Shown here piece by piece: positions 29,596 through 37,538 of a DNA stretch of 40,692 nucleotides (position 1 is the stretch's first letter; each line of letters begins with the position of its first letter). The notes beneath the pieces were generated by a model. It worked only from the letters and a program-made list of their open reading frames with translations, was not told the DNA's origin and searched no databases. Both the position numbers and the translations under genes were made by a program. The stretch is taken from assembly GCA_022773585.1 (NCBI GenBank), contig JALEZZ010000004.1:1-40692 (forward strand), written 5' to 3'. The stretch comes from Selenomonas sp. GTDB taxonomy: Bacteria; Bacillota; Negativicutes; Selenomonadales; Selenomonadaceae.

Positions 29596-29624
29596 ATTTT
29601 ACCTGTTTTCAGCGGAAGTGGCAA
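29596..29624 (-). promoter_or_regulatory. promoter of the second rpn gene
   Basis: Minus-strand -35 TTGCCA (29624-29619) and -10 TAAAAT (29601-29596) are 17 bp apart, each one mismatch from consensus, 29 bp before the start codon. Confidence 0.65.
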
Positions 29625-29670
29625 GCGGGAACTCCTTGACGAGTGCCTGCATGAGCTGAGAAAGCGCATG

Positions 29671-29701
29671 AAAAAAGGAGCCTCAAGCAGGGCTCCTTTT
29701 T
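29671..29701 (-). terminator. terminator after lacG
   Basis: AAAAAAGGAGCC (29671-29682) and GGCTCCTTTTT (29691-29701) make a GC-capped stem with an 8-nt loop and T-runs on both sides, 2 bp after the lacG stop. It ends the lacABFG transcript and insulates the rpn gene. Confidence 0.88.
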
Positions 29702-29702
29702 C

Positions 29703-31145
29703 TTATGCGTCTGTGACCTCTTCGACCGGCACGATGCGTTTCTGCTCGCTGCAGAGCTTGTACCAGTACGCGCTCTTCTTTGGCGTGCGCTGCTGGGTCT
29801 TGTAATCGACGTAGAACAGGCCGTAGCGCTTGTTGTAGCCATTCGACCACGAGAGCATGTCCTGGAGGCTCCAGATGTAGTAGCCGCGGACGTTGACGCC
29901 CTCGGCGATGGCCTGCTGGATGGCGCGCAGGTGCTTTGCCACGTACTCGATGCGCGGCGTGTCGTCGATCTTGCCGTCCACGAGGTCGTCCTTGTAGCCC
30001 ATGCCGTTTTCGCTGATGAAGATTTCCTTGTAGTTCGGATAGTCGTGCGCGATGCGGACAAGCTGGTCGTGCATGCCCTGTGGGTAGATCGGCCAATCCC
30101 AGTCCGTCGTCGGCACTTCGGGGTTCGAGACGCGCGCACCGACGCCATGCAGCGCGAAGACGCTCGTGCCCTTCTCGCCCGTGCTGTTGTTGAAGACCTT
30201 GCTTTCACCATCCCATGTCTGCAGGAAATGGCTCGAATAGTAGTTCATGCCGAGGAAATCGATTTCTTTTGCAGCGATGGCGAAATCGTCGAAATCCGAC
30301 GGCTCCGTGACGAGCGTGCCGTTGTTCTTTTCAAGAATCTCGTCAATGAGCGCCATCGTCTCGTCGCTGTACTTTCCGAGGAAGCAGGCGTCGAGCATGA
30401 AGCGGTTGCTCATGGCGTCATCAAGGTCGCGCGCATGGCGGTTTTCCGGCGTGTCCGTGATGGGCACTTTGCCCTCGAGCGTGTGGACAATGCCGATTTT
30501 GCCATCGAAGCCCATCGTCTTGTAGAGGTGCAGGGCCTTTGCGTGCGCGACCATGAGGTTGTGCTCGATTTGGATGGCTTTCGCCATCTGGAACGTCTCA
30601 TGCGGCGGGAAATTGCCCGCGATGTAGCCGTTCTGCGCAATCGACCACGGCTCGTTGAACGTCGCCCAGCGCTTGACGCGATCGCCGAATGCTTCAAAGC
30701 AGATTTTTGCGTAATCGACGAAATGCGGAATGATGGCGCGGCTGCGCCATCCGCCCTCATGGAAATAGCGGAGCGGCGTGTCGAAGTGGTGCAGCGTCAC
30801 GAACGGTTCGACGCCATGCGCGAGGCAGGTGTCGATGAGCTTGTTGTAGTAGTCGATGCCCTTCTGGTTGACTTTGCCCTCGCCCTCCGGCAGGATGCGC
30901 GTCCACGAAATCGAGATGCGGATGCCGTTCACGCCGAACTTCTCGCAGAGCGCGAGGTCTTCCGGATATTTATGATAGAAATCGCTCGCGGGGTCGGCCG
31001 TGAAACGGCTCTGGGGACGATGCATGTCCTCGTCCCACGTGCAGGGGCCGCGGCCGTCCTCCGTCGTCGCGCCTTCGACCTGATAGGCCGCCGTCGCGCC
31101 GCCGAAGATGAAGTCCTCGGGAAACTTGTTCGGAGTCTCTTCCAT
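29703..31145 (-). CDS. lacG: 6-phospho-beta-galactosidase (GH1)
   Basis: This 480-residue GH1 enzyme hydrolyses 6-phosphogalactosides made by the PTS. The N-terminal FIFGGATAAYQVEGA, the acid/base Glu165 in TFNEPW and the nucleophile Glu379 in ISENGMG are present. The phosphate-binding Ser, Lys and Tyr of the 6-phospho subgroup are seen in LSWSNGYNKRYG (S432, K439, Y441). ATG 31145 is 1 nt past the lacF stop, so translation is probably coupled. A 6-phospho-beta-glucosidase role is less likely given lacAB beside it. Confidence 0.95.
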   Translation of the reverse strand: MEETPNKFPEDFIFGGATAAYQVEGATTEDGRGPCTWDEDMHRPQSRFTADPASDFYHKYPEDLALCEKFGVNGIRISISWTRILPEGEGKVNQKGIDYYNKLIDTCLAHGVEPFVTLHHFDTPLRYFHEGGWRSRAIIPHFVDYAKICFEAFGDRVKRWATFNEPWSIAQNGYIAGNFPPHETFQMAKAIQIEHNLMVAHAKALHLYKTMGFDGKIGIVHTLEGKVPITDTPENRHARDLDDAMSNRFMLDACFLGKYSDETMALIDEILEKNNGTLVTEPSDFDDFAIAAKEIDFLGMNYYSSHFLQTWDGESKVFNNSTGEKGTSVFALHGVGARVSNPEVPTTDWDWPIYPQGMHDQLVRIAHDYPNYKEIFISENGMGYKDDLVDGKIDDTPRIEYVAKHLRAIQQAIAEGVNVRGYYIWSLQDMLSWSNGYNKRYGLFYVDYKTQQRTPKKSAYWYKLCSEQKRIVPVEEVTDA

Positions 31146-31146
31146 C

Positions 31147-31467
31147 TTATTTCCCTGCTTTCTTCTTGAGAATCTTGAGGAAGCGCTTGTCCATGTCGGA
31201 GAGCAGCATCGCCGTCATGAGGTGATCCTGCGCATGGACGGTCAGAAAGCCGATGTCGAGCTGCTCGCCCGCCGCTTCCTTCGTGATGAGCTCCGTCTGC
31301 TGGTTGTGCGCATCGAGAATCAGGTCGTCGCCCTCCTTGATGAGCGCTTCTGCCTTCGAGAAGTCCTCGTCGCCCATGGCGTCCATCGCCTCGAGATACT
31401 TTGTCCGCGCGTCGCCTGCATAAGCAACAATCTCCATCGCGACCATGGCCATATCGTCTTTCGTCAT
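31147..31467 (-). CDS. lacF: lactose-type PTS EIIA
   Basis: This 106-residue all-helical EIIA has the phosphorylated His78 in LTVHAQDHLMTAM, the same number as in the classical staphylococcal protein. It passes phosphate from HPr to the EIIB domain of LacE. ATG 31467 follows AAGGAGA by about 11 nt. It sits between lacB (141 nt, containing a repeat) and lacG (1 nt). Confidence 0.94.
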   Translation of the reverse strand: MTKDDMAMVAMEIVAYAGDARTKYLEAMDAMGDEDFSKAEALIKEGDDLILDAHNQQTELITKEAAGEQLDIGFLTVHAQDHLMTAMLLSDMDKRFLKILKKKAGK

Positions 31468-31514
31468 GTTGTTCACGTCTCCTTTTACGTTCGATGTTTC
31501 TTTCGATTGTCCAC

Positions 31515-31560
31515 ACTCCCCCCGCCCTTCGGGCCCTCCCCCCTCTTGGAGGGGGGCTGG
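31515..31560. repeat. double-hairpin intergenic repeat (lacB-lacF gap)
   Basis: ACTCCCCCC, hairpin GCCCTTCGGGC, then CCTCCCCCCTC and GAGGGGGG around a short loop, ending GCTGG. It lies inside the lac operon between lacB and lacF and could tune their relative mRNA stability. Confidence 0.65.
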
Positions 31561-31608
31561 AGAAAGTGACGTTTCGTTCAAAAGTGATGCTTCTATTATA
31601 ACGCAAGT

Positions 31609-32124
31609 TCAGTCGTGATAGTACCCTTCCGCCCATTTCTTGTTGTATTCGTCGAACAAATGGTCGTTCTCGATGGCGTCGTTGTCCGGAATCATGTTGT
31701 CGATTTTTGCAATCAGCGCGTCGCGTTCGGGCGTCGGCTGGTATTTTGCCTTGAGGAACGCATCGAGAATGTACTCGATCGTGCCGATGCCGACGACGCG
31801 GCCGCCGCAGCCGATGACGTTCGCATTGAGCTGCTCTTTTGCTGCGACTGCCGTCTGCACGTCCGTCACGCAGGCCGCGCGGACGCCCTTGATCTTCTGC
31901 GCGCTGTTGTTGATGCCGATGCCCGTACCGCAGATGCAGACGCCGAGATCGACGTCCCCCTTTGCGACGAGCACGCCGACCTTGCGGCCATAGATGGGAT
32001 AATGCGTGCGGATGAAGTCGTGCGTGCCGACGTCGATGACTTCATGGCCCTGCTTCTTCAGGAATTCTGCGGCTTTGATCTTGATGTCCGTGACGATATG
32101 GTCACAGCCGATGGCGATTTTCAT
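31609..32124 (-). CDS. lacB: galactose-6-phosphate isomerase subunit B
   Basis: This 171-residue member of the RpiB/LacAB family has the exact usual LacB length. It begins MKIAIGCDHIVTDIK and has the catalytic-type GVCICGTGIGINNSAQK (Cys, Gly-rich) and a long C-terminal helix. With LacA it converts galactose-6-phosphate to tagatose-6-phosphate. ATG 32124 follows GGAGG by 9 nt. It is 16 nt after lacA. Confidence 0.93.
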   Translation of the reverse strand: MKIAIGCDHIVTDIKIKAAEFLKKQGHEVIDVGTHDFIRTHYPIYGRKVGVLVAKGDVDLGVCICGTGIGINNSAQKIKGVRAACVTDVQTAVAAKEQLNANVIGCGGRVVGIGTIEYILDAFLKAKYQPTPERDALIAKIDNMIPDNDAIENDHLFDEYNKKWAEGYYHD

Positions 32125-32140
32125 TCGATGGTACCTCCAA

Positions 32141-32560
32141 TTACAAAATGCGATTCATCATATCGATGCGGACCTGGTGGCGGCCGCCGTCGTACTCCGT
32201 CTTGCAGAAGTTCTCGGCGAGCTCGCACGAGAGCGCGGGCGCCGTGATGTTCGCGGCGAGCGCGATAATCTGCGTGCTGTTGTGGTGGCGCGTCATCGAC
32301 GACGTGTAGTCTTCATACGTCGGTGCACAGACGATGCCGTGGTTCTTCGAGGCAATCATGAATGGTGCGACAGCATAATCATCCACGACGATGCCGCGCG
32401 TGATCTCCCCGCCCTTTATTGCCTTGACGACATTCATCGTCGCCGTGAAGATGTCATCGTCCGACATGTCCACCATTTCATATTCCTTGTCCGTCAGATA
32501 CTTTTTGACGCAGTCCTTCAGACTCTCACCGACAGCGTTTGCTGCAATCGCTACTTTCAT
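32141..32560 (-). CDS. lacA: galactose-6-phosphate isomerase subunit A
   Basis: This 139-residue partner of LacB begins MKVAIAANAVGESLKDCVKKYL and includes GIVVDDYAVAPFMIASK in place of the catalytic Cys loop, and HHNSTQIIALAANI, as in LacA. ATG 32560 has AAAGGAGA 11 nt upstream; longer in-frame starts lack a site and overlap the promoter. It is the first gene of lacA-lacB-lacF-lacG. Confidence 0.92.
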   Translation of the reverse strand: MKVAIAANAVGESLKDCVKKYLTDKEYEMVDMSDDDIFTATMNVVKAIKGGEITRGIVVDDYAVAPFMIASKNHGIVCAPTYEDYTSSMTRHHNSTQIIALAANITAPALSCELAENFCKTEYDGGRHQVRIDMMNRIL

Positions 32561-32624
32561 ATGTTCTCGGTCTCCTTTGCTCGATGAATCCCGAATGGAT
32601 TCTTGTTTTCCTTTGCATGGTCTT

Positions 32625-32676
32625 ATTATAGAGCGCAGGAGACGCGCGGTGTTTTCATGTTTTGAAAACGCTTTCA
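32625..32676 (-). promoter_or_regulatory. lacA promoter with palindrome and consensus cre site
   Basis: Minus-strand -10 TATAAT is at 32630-32625 with no good -35. TTTTCATGTTTTGAAAA (32652-32668) overlaps TGAAAACGCTTTCA (32663-32676), which fits the CcpA cre consensus fully. Operator word and 22-bp distance to the -10 match the lacE promoter. Confidence 0.72.
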
Positions 32677-32692
32677 TAAATAGCACAAAAGA

Positions 32693-32730
32693 AGCCCTGT
32701 GCAGCGAGGGAATCAGATCTGCACAGGGCT
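32693..32730 (-). terminator. terminator after the phosphoesterase gene
   Basis: AGCCCTGTGCAG (32693-32704) and CTGCACAGGGCT (32719-32730) form a perfect 12-bp stem with a 14-nt loop, then TTCTTTTG on the minus strand. It lies 65 bp past the phosphoesterase stop and directly before the lacA operator. Confidence 0.82.
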
Positions 32731-32794
32731 TTCAAGGGGGATGCCGATTCGTTCTGAGAATCAGCCTAGGGTATCAAAGGAAAAACAGGAACCG

Positions 32795-35707
32795 TCATCC
32801 GTGGATGACATCGGTGTATTCGGGGAAATCTTTCAGCCGCTCAAACGGCGCAAAGCCAACAGCACCGGTAAAGGTGCCTTTCTCCCACGCCGTGCGCGTC
32901 GACCAGTACATTTCCGTGAAATTCTTCTCCGTTGCTGCCGTGACCTGATAGAGCAGAAGCTCGGGCACGAACGTGCCATCCGGGCCGACGTCGGCGGAAA
33001 ATTCCGTACGGATGCGCAGGTATTGCGCTTCCGGCAGGTCTTGGAGATTGATGTACTGCGTGCCGTCCTGCAAGCGGATCTCCTTCTTGCCCTTGATCGA
33101 CGCCTCGTCATCCGAGACTTCGACCGTGGCTTTAAGACCCGTCTGCAGTGGGACACGGGCGATGACTTTCAGCTGGCGGAACGTCCAATATTTCTTCTGC
33201 GTCATGTAGTCGCGGCTATAGACCGTCGGATGACGCCATTCCGTCGTATGCGTACCGACCGTGAGAATGTTTTTGAAATCGAGCCAGACGGCGAGATCCT
33301 TTTCGCGCGCCCCAGCTTTCTCGGGATGATCGTATGTCTCGCGCACCTCATCCGCTGTGAGGCCCTGCTTGTAAAAGCGCACCTCGCGCACGTCGCCCGG
33401 CAGATGCGTGAAGTACTTCGGGCGCCCGATCTCGGGGATCACGTGCCCGATGTAGGAATAGCCGACGAAAATCGGCTCATCCTGCCACTGCCGCAGCTTG
33501 CACTCCGGCGCGATGCCAGGCACACGGGCGACTTCCCTGGCATCGCAGTACGAGCTGCCGCCCGCCTGCTTGTCGAATGTAGACGCATACTGCATCCAGC
33601 TGCCGATGGCGGCCTCGCCGCCCTGCCACATGTACTCCGTGATGTCGTGGCACGTGCCCCATTTGAGGCCGCCCGCCCGCTCGATAACCATGCGCAGGTA
33701 GTACGTCGCGCCCCAGCCCACGGACTTGCCGCGGACCATGAGCGGATTGTGCCCCATTTCAGCAGGCTTGGCCAGGCGGTTGACCTTCGCCCAGACGATG
33801 CCTGTGAAGCCTTGTTCGGAGACGAGGTCAGGGCTCGCGGGAATCTCGATGTAATCGCCATAATGCTCGAGTTTCACGATGGTCTTTCCGTGCTCCTGGA
33901 CAACCTTCGGACTGCCTTGCAACAGACCGTAGTGCCCATGTCCCGAACGATCGAGGATGCGCGGGACGATGCGGATGCCTGAGGCGATCGTGATGTCCTT
34001 CGGCAGCTGGTCGCCGATACTGACCTGGTAATCGCCGCCCTTCGCGAAGCGGTGGCGGAACTCGATGTGCTTGCGCTCGTGGCTGCGGAAAAAGGTGTTC
34101 TGCGATTCCGCGATGCGCTGATCGATGTAGAGCGGCACCGAAGAAAAGACTTCCTGATCGAGGTTGTTCGTCGCCTCGATGCTCGCGATGAGGCAATCGG
34201 CATCCTTGCCCTTGCCTGCGAAAACACGCATGTGCGCATAGGAAAGCTGCTGCGGCTCGTAGACGATGAGGTCGAGCGCTGCGTCCTCCAGCGTGATATG
34301 GTGGTTGCCTGCGCCATATGCCTGATAATAGGCAATGAGCTTGCGCTTTTCCCCCGCTTGGAGGAGTGCGACGTGGCTGTCCGCCTTCTGGCCGAAGAGA
34401 TTCTGCTCGGTCAGCTTGCCGTTATCGACGATGGGAAGAACGACCGTCGCGGGGCTCGTGCCACGATTTTCCGCGAACACGCGCACCTCGACGTCGCCAT
34501 TGTTGTCCACGCGACGGAGCTCGATGTCACTGAGCGCCACATCGGGCGCGTCGTGCGTCATGTGGATCGTATCGACGAGCTGCTCCTCTCCATCTTCCTT
34601 GAAGCCGTAGAGCTTGTAATCGATCGCGTCCTTCGTGATGTCGAGCACGCCATAATTGTTGCGCCCGAGCGCTGTGACCTCGGGAAACTCGCTGAGGAGC
34701 CGTTTCCCTTCGAGACGGCCTTGGAACTTCGCTTCGGGATCCTGCGCGCTGCCCTGGCAGACATACATCGTGCGGGCGCCGACAGAAGGATTCACCGAGA
34801 CAGCCTGGATGTAATAATGCAGGTGCCCGCCAATGACGAGATTCACGCCGCACCGTTCGGCAATCGGCACGAGATAGCGATTATTGAACACGTCCGTATA
34901 AGGATGATGCGCGACGAGGATGCGCCATTCCGCAGCTTTTGCCTGCGGGCTCTTCAGATCTTCTTCGACCCAGGCGAGTGCTTCGCGCACCTGCCGCCGC
35001 GTCTTTTCATCCGGTTCTGCTGACGAATTGATCGCATTCATTTCAAAGAGGCCCCAGGGGTTGCTGTCCACCATCGTGAAGTGGACGCGGCCGGCATCGA
35101 ACGAATACGTGAATCCCCCATCGGGAGAATTCGTCGTCTTCGCCTGCGGCTGCAAAAGCAGCGCCTCATCAAACGGCCCGTCGTCATGATTGCCCGGGAT
35201 GTACCAGGCAGGAATGGACGCGAGCACCTGTGGGATCTTATGGAACCAATTGTCCGCATACTGATCGTGCTGAAAGCCCGTGCCAAAGGAAATATCGCCG
35301 CTGTGCAGGATGAAATCCGGCTGCACATGCTCCACCATCTTGCCGAAGCGCTCCCCGTTGTAAAAAAGGTGCGAATCAGAAAGCGTGACGAGATGCAGAT
35401 GCTCCGGATGCTCCTTCTGCGTGCGAAACGCCGAAGCTGCAAGCGTCTCTCCTCCGCACTGGATCGCGTACGTATACGTCGTATCCGGCGTCAGATGGTC
35501 GAGAACTGCCGTATAAAGGTACTCCCCCTCTGGCTGTTCCTTGCGCGCGGGCTCCTTTTCCCGCACAGCTTTCACCTGTCTCCTCTCGCCGCCCGCCTCA
35601 TAAGAGAGCGACAGGCTCTCGGCCTGCCGCATCTCCCATGCAACCGTGATGCCGGTCGCGGACGGCGAAAGCAGATAGGGTCCTAAGACAATCTGCTTGC
35701 TGCTCAT
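32795..35707 (-). CDS. large calcineurin-like metallophosphoesterase with LamG-like region
   Basis: This 970-residue protein has an N-terminal purple-acid-phosphatase-like beta domain (about 1-97). A binuclear-metal phosphoesterase domain follows with all blocks: SDSH (D111, H113), GDIS (D138), GNHDD (N173, H174), HHPY (H267, H268) and GGHLH (H295, H297). The C-terminal half is beta-rich, with a concanavalin-like (LamG/laminin-G) region, e.g. FTGIVWAKVNRLAKP and GDVREVRFYKQGLTADEVRETYDHPE. There is no signal peptide at ATG 35707 (site GAGAGG) nor in the 25 residues upstream, so it appears cytoplasmic despite surface-type modules. The substrate is unknown. It shares strand and neighbourhood with the OPA-type transporter, so a phosphorylated organic compound is a fair guess. 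Confidence 0.85.
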   Translation of the reverse strand: MSSKQIVLGPYLLSPSATGITVAWEMRQAESLSLSYEAGGERRQVKAVREKEPARKEQPEGEYLYTAVLDHLTPDTTYTYAIQCGGETLAASAFRTQKEHPEHLHLVTLSDSHLFYNGERFGKMVEHVQPDFILHSGDISFGTGFQHDQYADNWFHKIPQVLASIPAWYIPGNHDDGPFDEALLLQPQAKTTNSPDGGFTYSFDAGRVHFTMVDSNPWGLFEMNAINSSAEPDEKTRRQVREALAWVEEDLKSPQAKAAEWRILVAHHPYTDVFNNRYLVPIAERCGVNLVIGGHLHYYIQAVSVNPSVGARTMYVCQGSAQDPEAKFQGRLEGKRLLSEFPEVTALGRNNYGVLDITKDAIDYKLYGFKEDGEEQLVDTIHMTHDAPDVALSDIELRRVDNNGDVEVRVFAENRGTSPATVVLPIVDNGKLTEQNLFGQKADSHVALLQAGEKRKLIAYYQAYGAGNHHITLEDAALDLIVYEPQQLSYAHMRVFAGKGKDADCLIASIEATNNLDQEVFSSVPLYIDQRIAESQNTFFRSHERKHIEFRHRFAKGGDYQVSIGDQLPKDITIASGIRIVPRILDRSGHGHYGLLQGSPKVVQEHGKTIVKLEHYGDYIEIPASPDLVSEQGFTGIVWAKVNRLAKPAEMGHNPLMVRGKSVGWGATYYLRMVIERAGGLKWGTCHDITEYMWQGGEAAIGSWMQYASTFDKQAGGSSYCDAREVARVPGIAPECKLRQWQDEPIFVGYSYIGHVIPEIGRPKYFTHLPGDVREVRFYKQGLTADEVRETYDHPEKAGAREKDLAVWLDFKNILTVGTHTTEWRHPTVYSRDYMTQKKYWTFRQLKVIARVPLQTGLKATVEVSDDEASIKGKKEIRLQDGTQYINLQDLPEAQYLRIRTEFSADVGPDGTFVPELLLYQVTAATEKNFTEMYWSTRTAWEKGTFTGAVGFAPFERLKDFPEYTDVIHG

Positions 35708-35770
35708 GGTGAAAATCCTCTCTTGACGGCCTCTCGGCTTTACTTGGAATGCGAAATGAATGATAGTTTT

Positions 35771-35795
35771 ATTGTACCGCAAATCCCAGGATTTG
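35771..35795 (-). promoter_or_regulatory. phosphoesterase promoter with perfect palindrome
   Basis: Minus-strand -10 TACAAT (35776-35771) is followed 3 bp upstream by the perfect 16-bp palindrome CAAATCCCAGGATTTG (35780-35795; arms of 7), occupying the spacer/-35 position. No -35 consensus is seen. It looks like an operator controlling this gene. Confidence 0.55.
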
Positions 35796-35841
35796 GATAC
35801 GTCGATGTGAGAAATCTTATACGGGGAATGCAGGCGCTCCC

Positions 35842-37203
35842 TTATGCTGCTGCACTGTCCTCATCCTCGTGATCCTTGTTCTTCTTCGCCCAGAGTGTCG
35901 GGACGATGAGGAGCGTCATGATGATGATCGAGCCGATCCAGAATTCCGTGATCGTGGTGAAATTGTAAACCGTCTGACCATTGACGATCGTCTTCGCGGA
36001 ATCGACGAGGATGCCGTTGACGATGTCCTGGAGTGCTGCGCCGCCATAAGCGAGCAGGCCGATAACGCCCATCGCAGCGCCCGTCGCTTTGCGCGGGCAA
36101 AGATCGACAGCGAGCATGCCGCCGACGAAGCAGAGAATGACGCCGAGGCCGAAGCCGAAGACCGCGATGCTGACGGCAACCCATGTATGGTTGCCGGCTG
36201 GTGCGAAGCAGAGACCGAGCATGCCGACGAGCATGACGATGCCGAAGACAATGGTCGTGACGGAGTGATGCGATTTGAAAATCTTATCAGAAATAAAGCC
36301 TGACGCAAACGAGCCGACGCCGCCGAGAATCGGGGAGAGCGCCATGAGGCTGCCTGCCGTCACGAGGTCAAACCCTTTCGCTTCCTGCAGGAAAATGACG
36401 CCCCAGCTGCTGATGGAATAACGGGAAATGCCGAGGCAGATTGCTGCCGCCGCGAGGATCCAGACATACGGGTTCTTGATGACCATGAGCTGCGCTTCGC
36501 GCGTCGAGACTTCCTGCTCTTTCTTTTCCTGAACAACTTCGCCTTCGAACTCGTTCGCGCTCGGAAGGCCGTACGTTTCTGGACGGTCACGCATGAAGCG
36601 GTACATGATGAAGGCGAGCACGATGCAGGCAACGCCTGGAACAAAGAACGCGGCATGCCAGCCAAGCGCAATGATGATCATCGACGTGCCGAGATACGTC
36701 GCGCCCTCGCCGACGTAATGCGCGATACTGAAAACGCCGTAATACGTCGCGAGCTGGCTCTTCGAGAACCATTGGGAAAGGGAGACGATGCAGGGTGCCG
36801 AACCCATCGACTGGAAGCAGCCATTGATGATCCAGAGCAAGAGGAACACCCAATAGGCATCCGAGAGGCCGAGGATCGCGTTGACGATGGCCGCGCCGAG
36901 CAGGCCCAAAGGAACGATCTTCTTGATGTTGCAGTGATCTGCGATAAATCCGTTCGCACATTTGCCGATAGCGATTGCAACGAGCATGCCTGCGCCCATC
37001 GCGCCGAGCTGCGTTGCTGTGAAGCCCGACTCGAGCATCGGCTTCTTTGCGACGCCGAGCGTCATGCGCATGACGTAGTACATGCCGTAGCCGAGGATCA
37101 TGGCTGTGACGGCCTGCATGCGCGCCGAATGATACATGGATTTGATCTTGGCTTGATCCTGGATCCGAGGCTTGTTCGGTCCAGTCAGGAACCACTTGAA
37201 CAT
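35842..37203 (-). CDS. MFS transporter, organophosphate:phosphate antiporter (OPA) type
   Basis: This 453-residue protein has about 12 transmembrane helices. It begins MFKWFLTGPNKPRIQD and shows the OPA/GlpT-UhpT-like RMTLGVAKKPMLESGFTATQLG, GKCANGFIADH (the MFS loop between TM2 and TM3), NGCFQSMGSAPC and LCPRKATGAAMG. Members swap inorganic phosphate for glycerol-3-phosphate, hexose-6-phosphate or similar. ATG 37203 follows GGAGG by 8 nt. It is 134 bp upstream of the phosphoesterase gene and divergent from an AraC-type regulator. The exact substrate cannot be read from the sequence. Confidence 0.85.
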   Translation of the reverse strand: MFKWFLTGPNKPRIQDQAKIKSMYHSARMQAVTAMILGYGMYYVMRMTLGVAKKPMLESGFTATQLGAMGAGMLVAIAIGKCANGFIADHCNIKKIVPLGLLGAAIVNAILGLSDAYWVFLLLWIINGCFQSMGSAPCIVSLSQWFSKSQLATYYGVFSIAHYVGEGATYLGTSMIIIALGWHAAFFVPGVACIVLAFIMYRFMRDRPETYGLPSANEFEGEVVQEKKEQEVSTREAQLMVIKNPYVWILAAAAICLGISRYSISSWGVIFLQEAKGFDLVTAGSLMALSPILGGVGSFASGFISDKIFKSHHSVTTIVFGIVMLVGMLGLCFAPAGNHTWVAVSIAVFGFGLGVILCFVGGMLAVDLCPRKATGAAMGVIGLLAYGGAALQDIVNGILVDSAKTIVNGQTVYNFTTITEFWIGSIIIMTLLIVPTLWAKKNKDHEDEDSAAA

Positions 37204-37346
37204 GTTATCTTCCTCCTGTCCGATAACACTGCCGCTCCCCAGCGGCACGAAAACACATACACACGAGACGGAAAGATTCCCGAAGAGGTCCGAAGAGGCT
37301 TTCCACAGCCTTCGCTTTCTTGCGTTCCCTCCGCCTGACAATGTTC

Positions 37347-37352
37347 ATTATA
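37347..37352 (-). promoter_or_regulatory. transporter promoter -10 box
   Basis: Minus-strand TATAAT lies about 145 bp before the transporter start with no recognisable -35, as expected for a promoter needing an activator such as the divergent AraC-type protein. The leader 37204-37346 shows no gene. Confidence 0.45.
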
Positions 37353-37435
37353 GACGAAACTGCCGCGCAATTCCTCCAAAATCTGGTAACAATCAGCCAA
37401 AATTCTTTACTTTTTTGTCATTTTTCGGGCAAGTT

Positions 37436-37466
37436 TTGATTTAGATTTGCAAGATTGTACTATAAT
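37436..37466 (+). promoter_or_regulatory. promoter of the AraC-type gene
   Basis: -10 TATAAT (37461-37466) and -35 TTGATT (37436-37441) have a long 19-bp spacer. The AT-rich stretch 37375-37440 between the two divergent promoters is the likely regulator-binding zone. Confidence 0.45.
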
Positions 37467-37538
37467 AGAACCATCGAAATCAGATACAATATCTTGCGGC
37501 AAAGATGCCGCAGCGAATACATTCAGGAGGTCTCCCCG

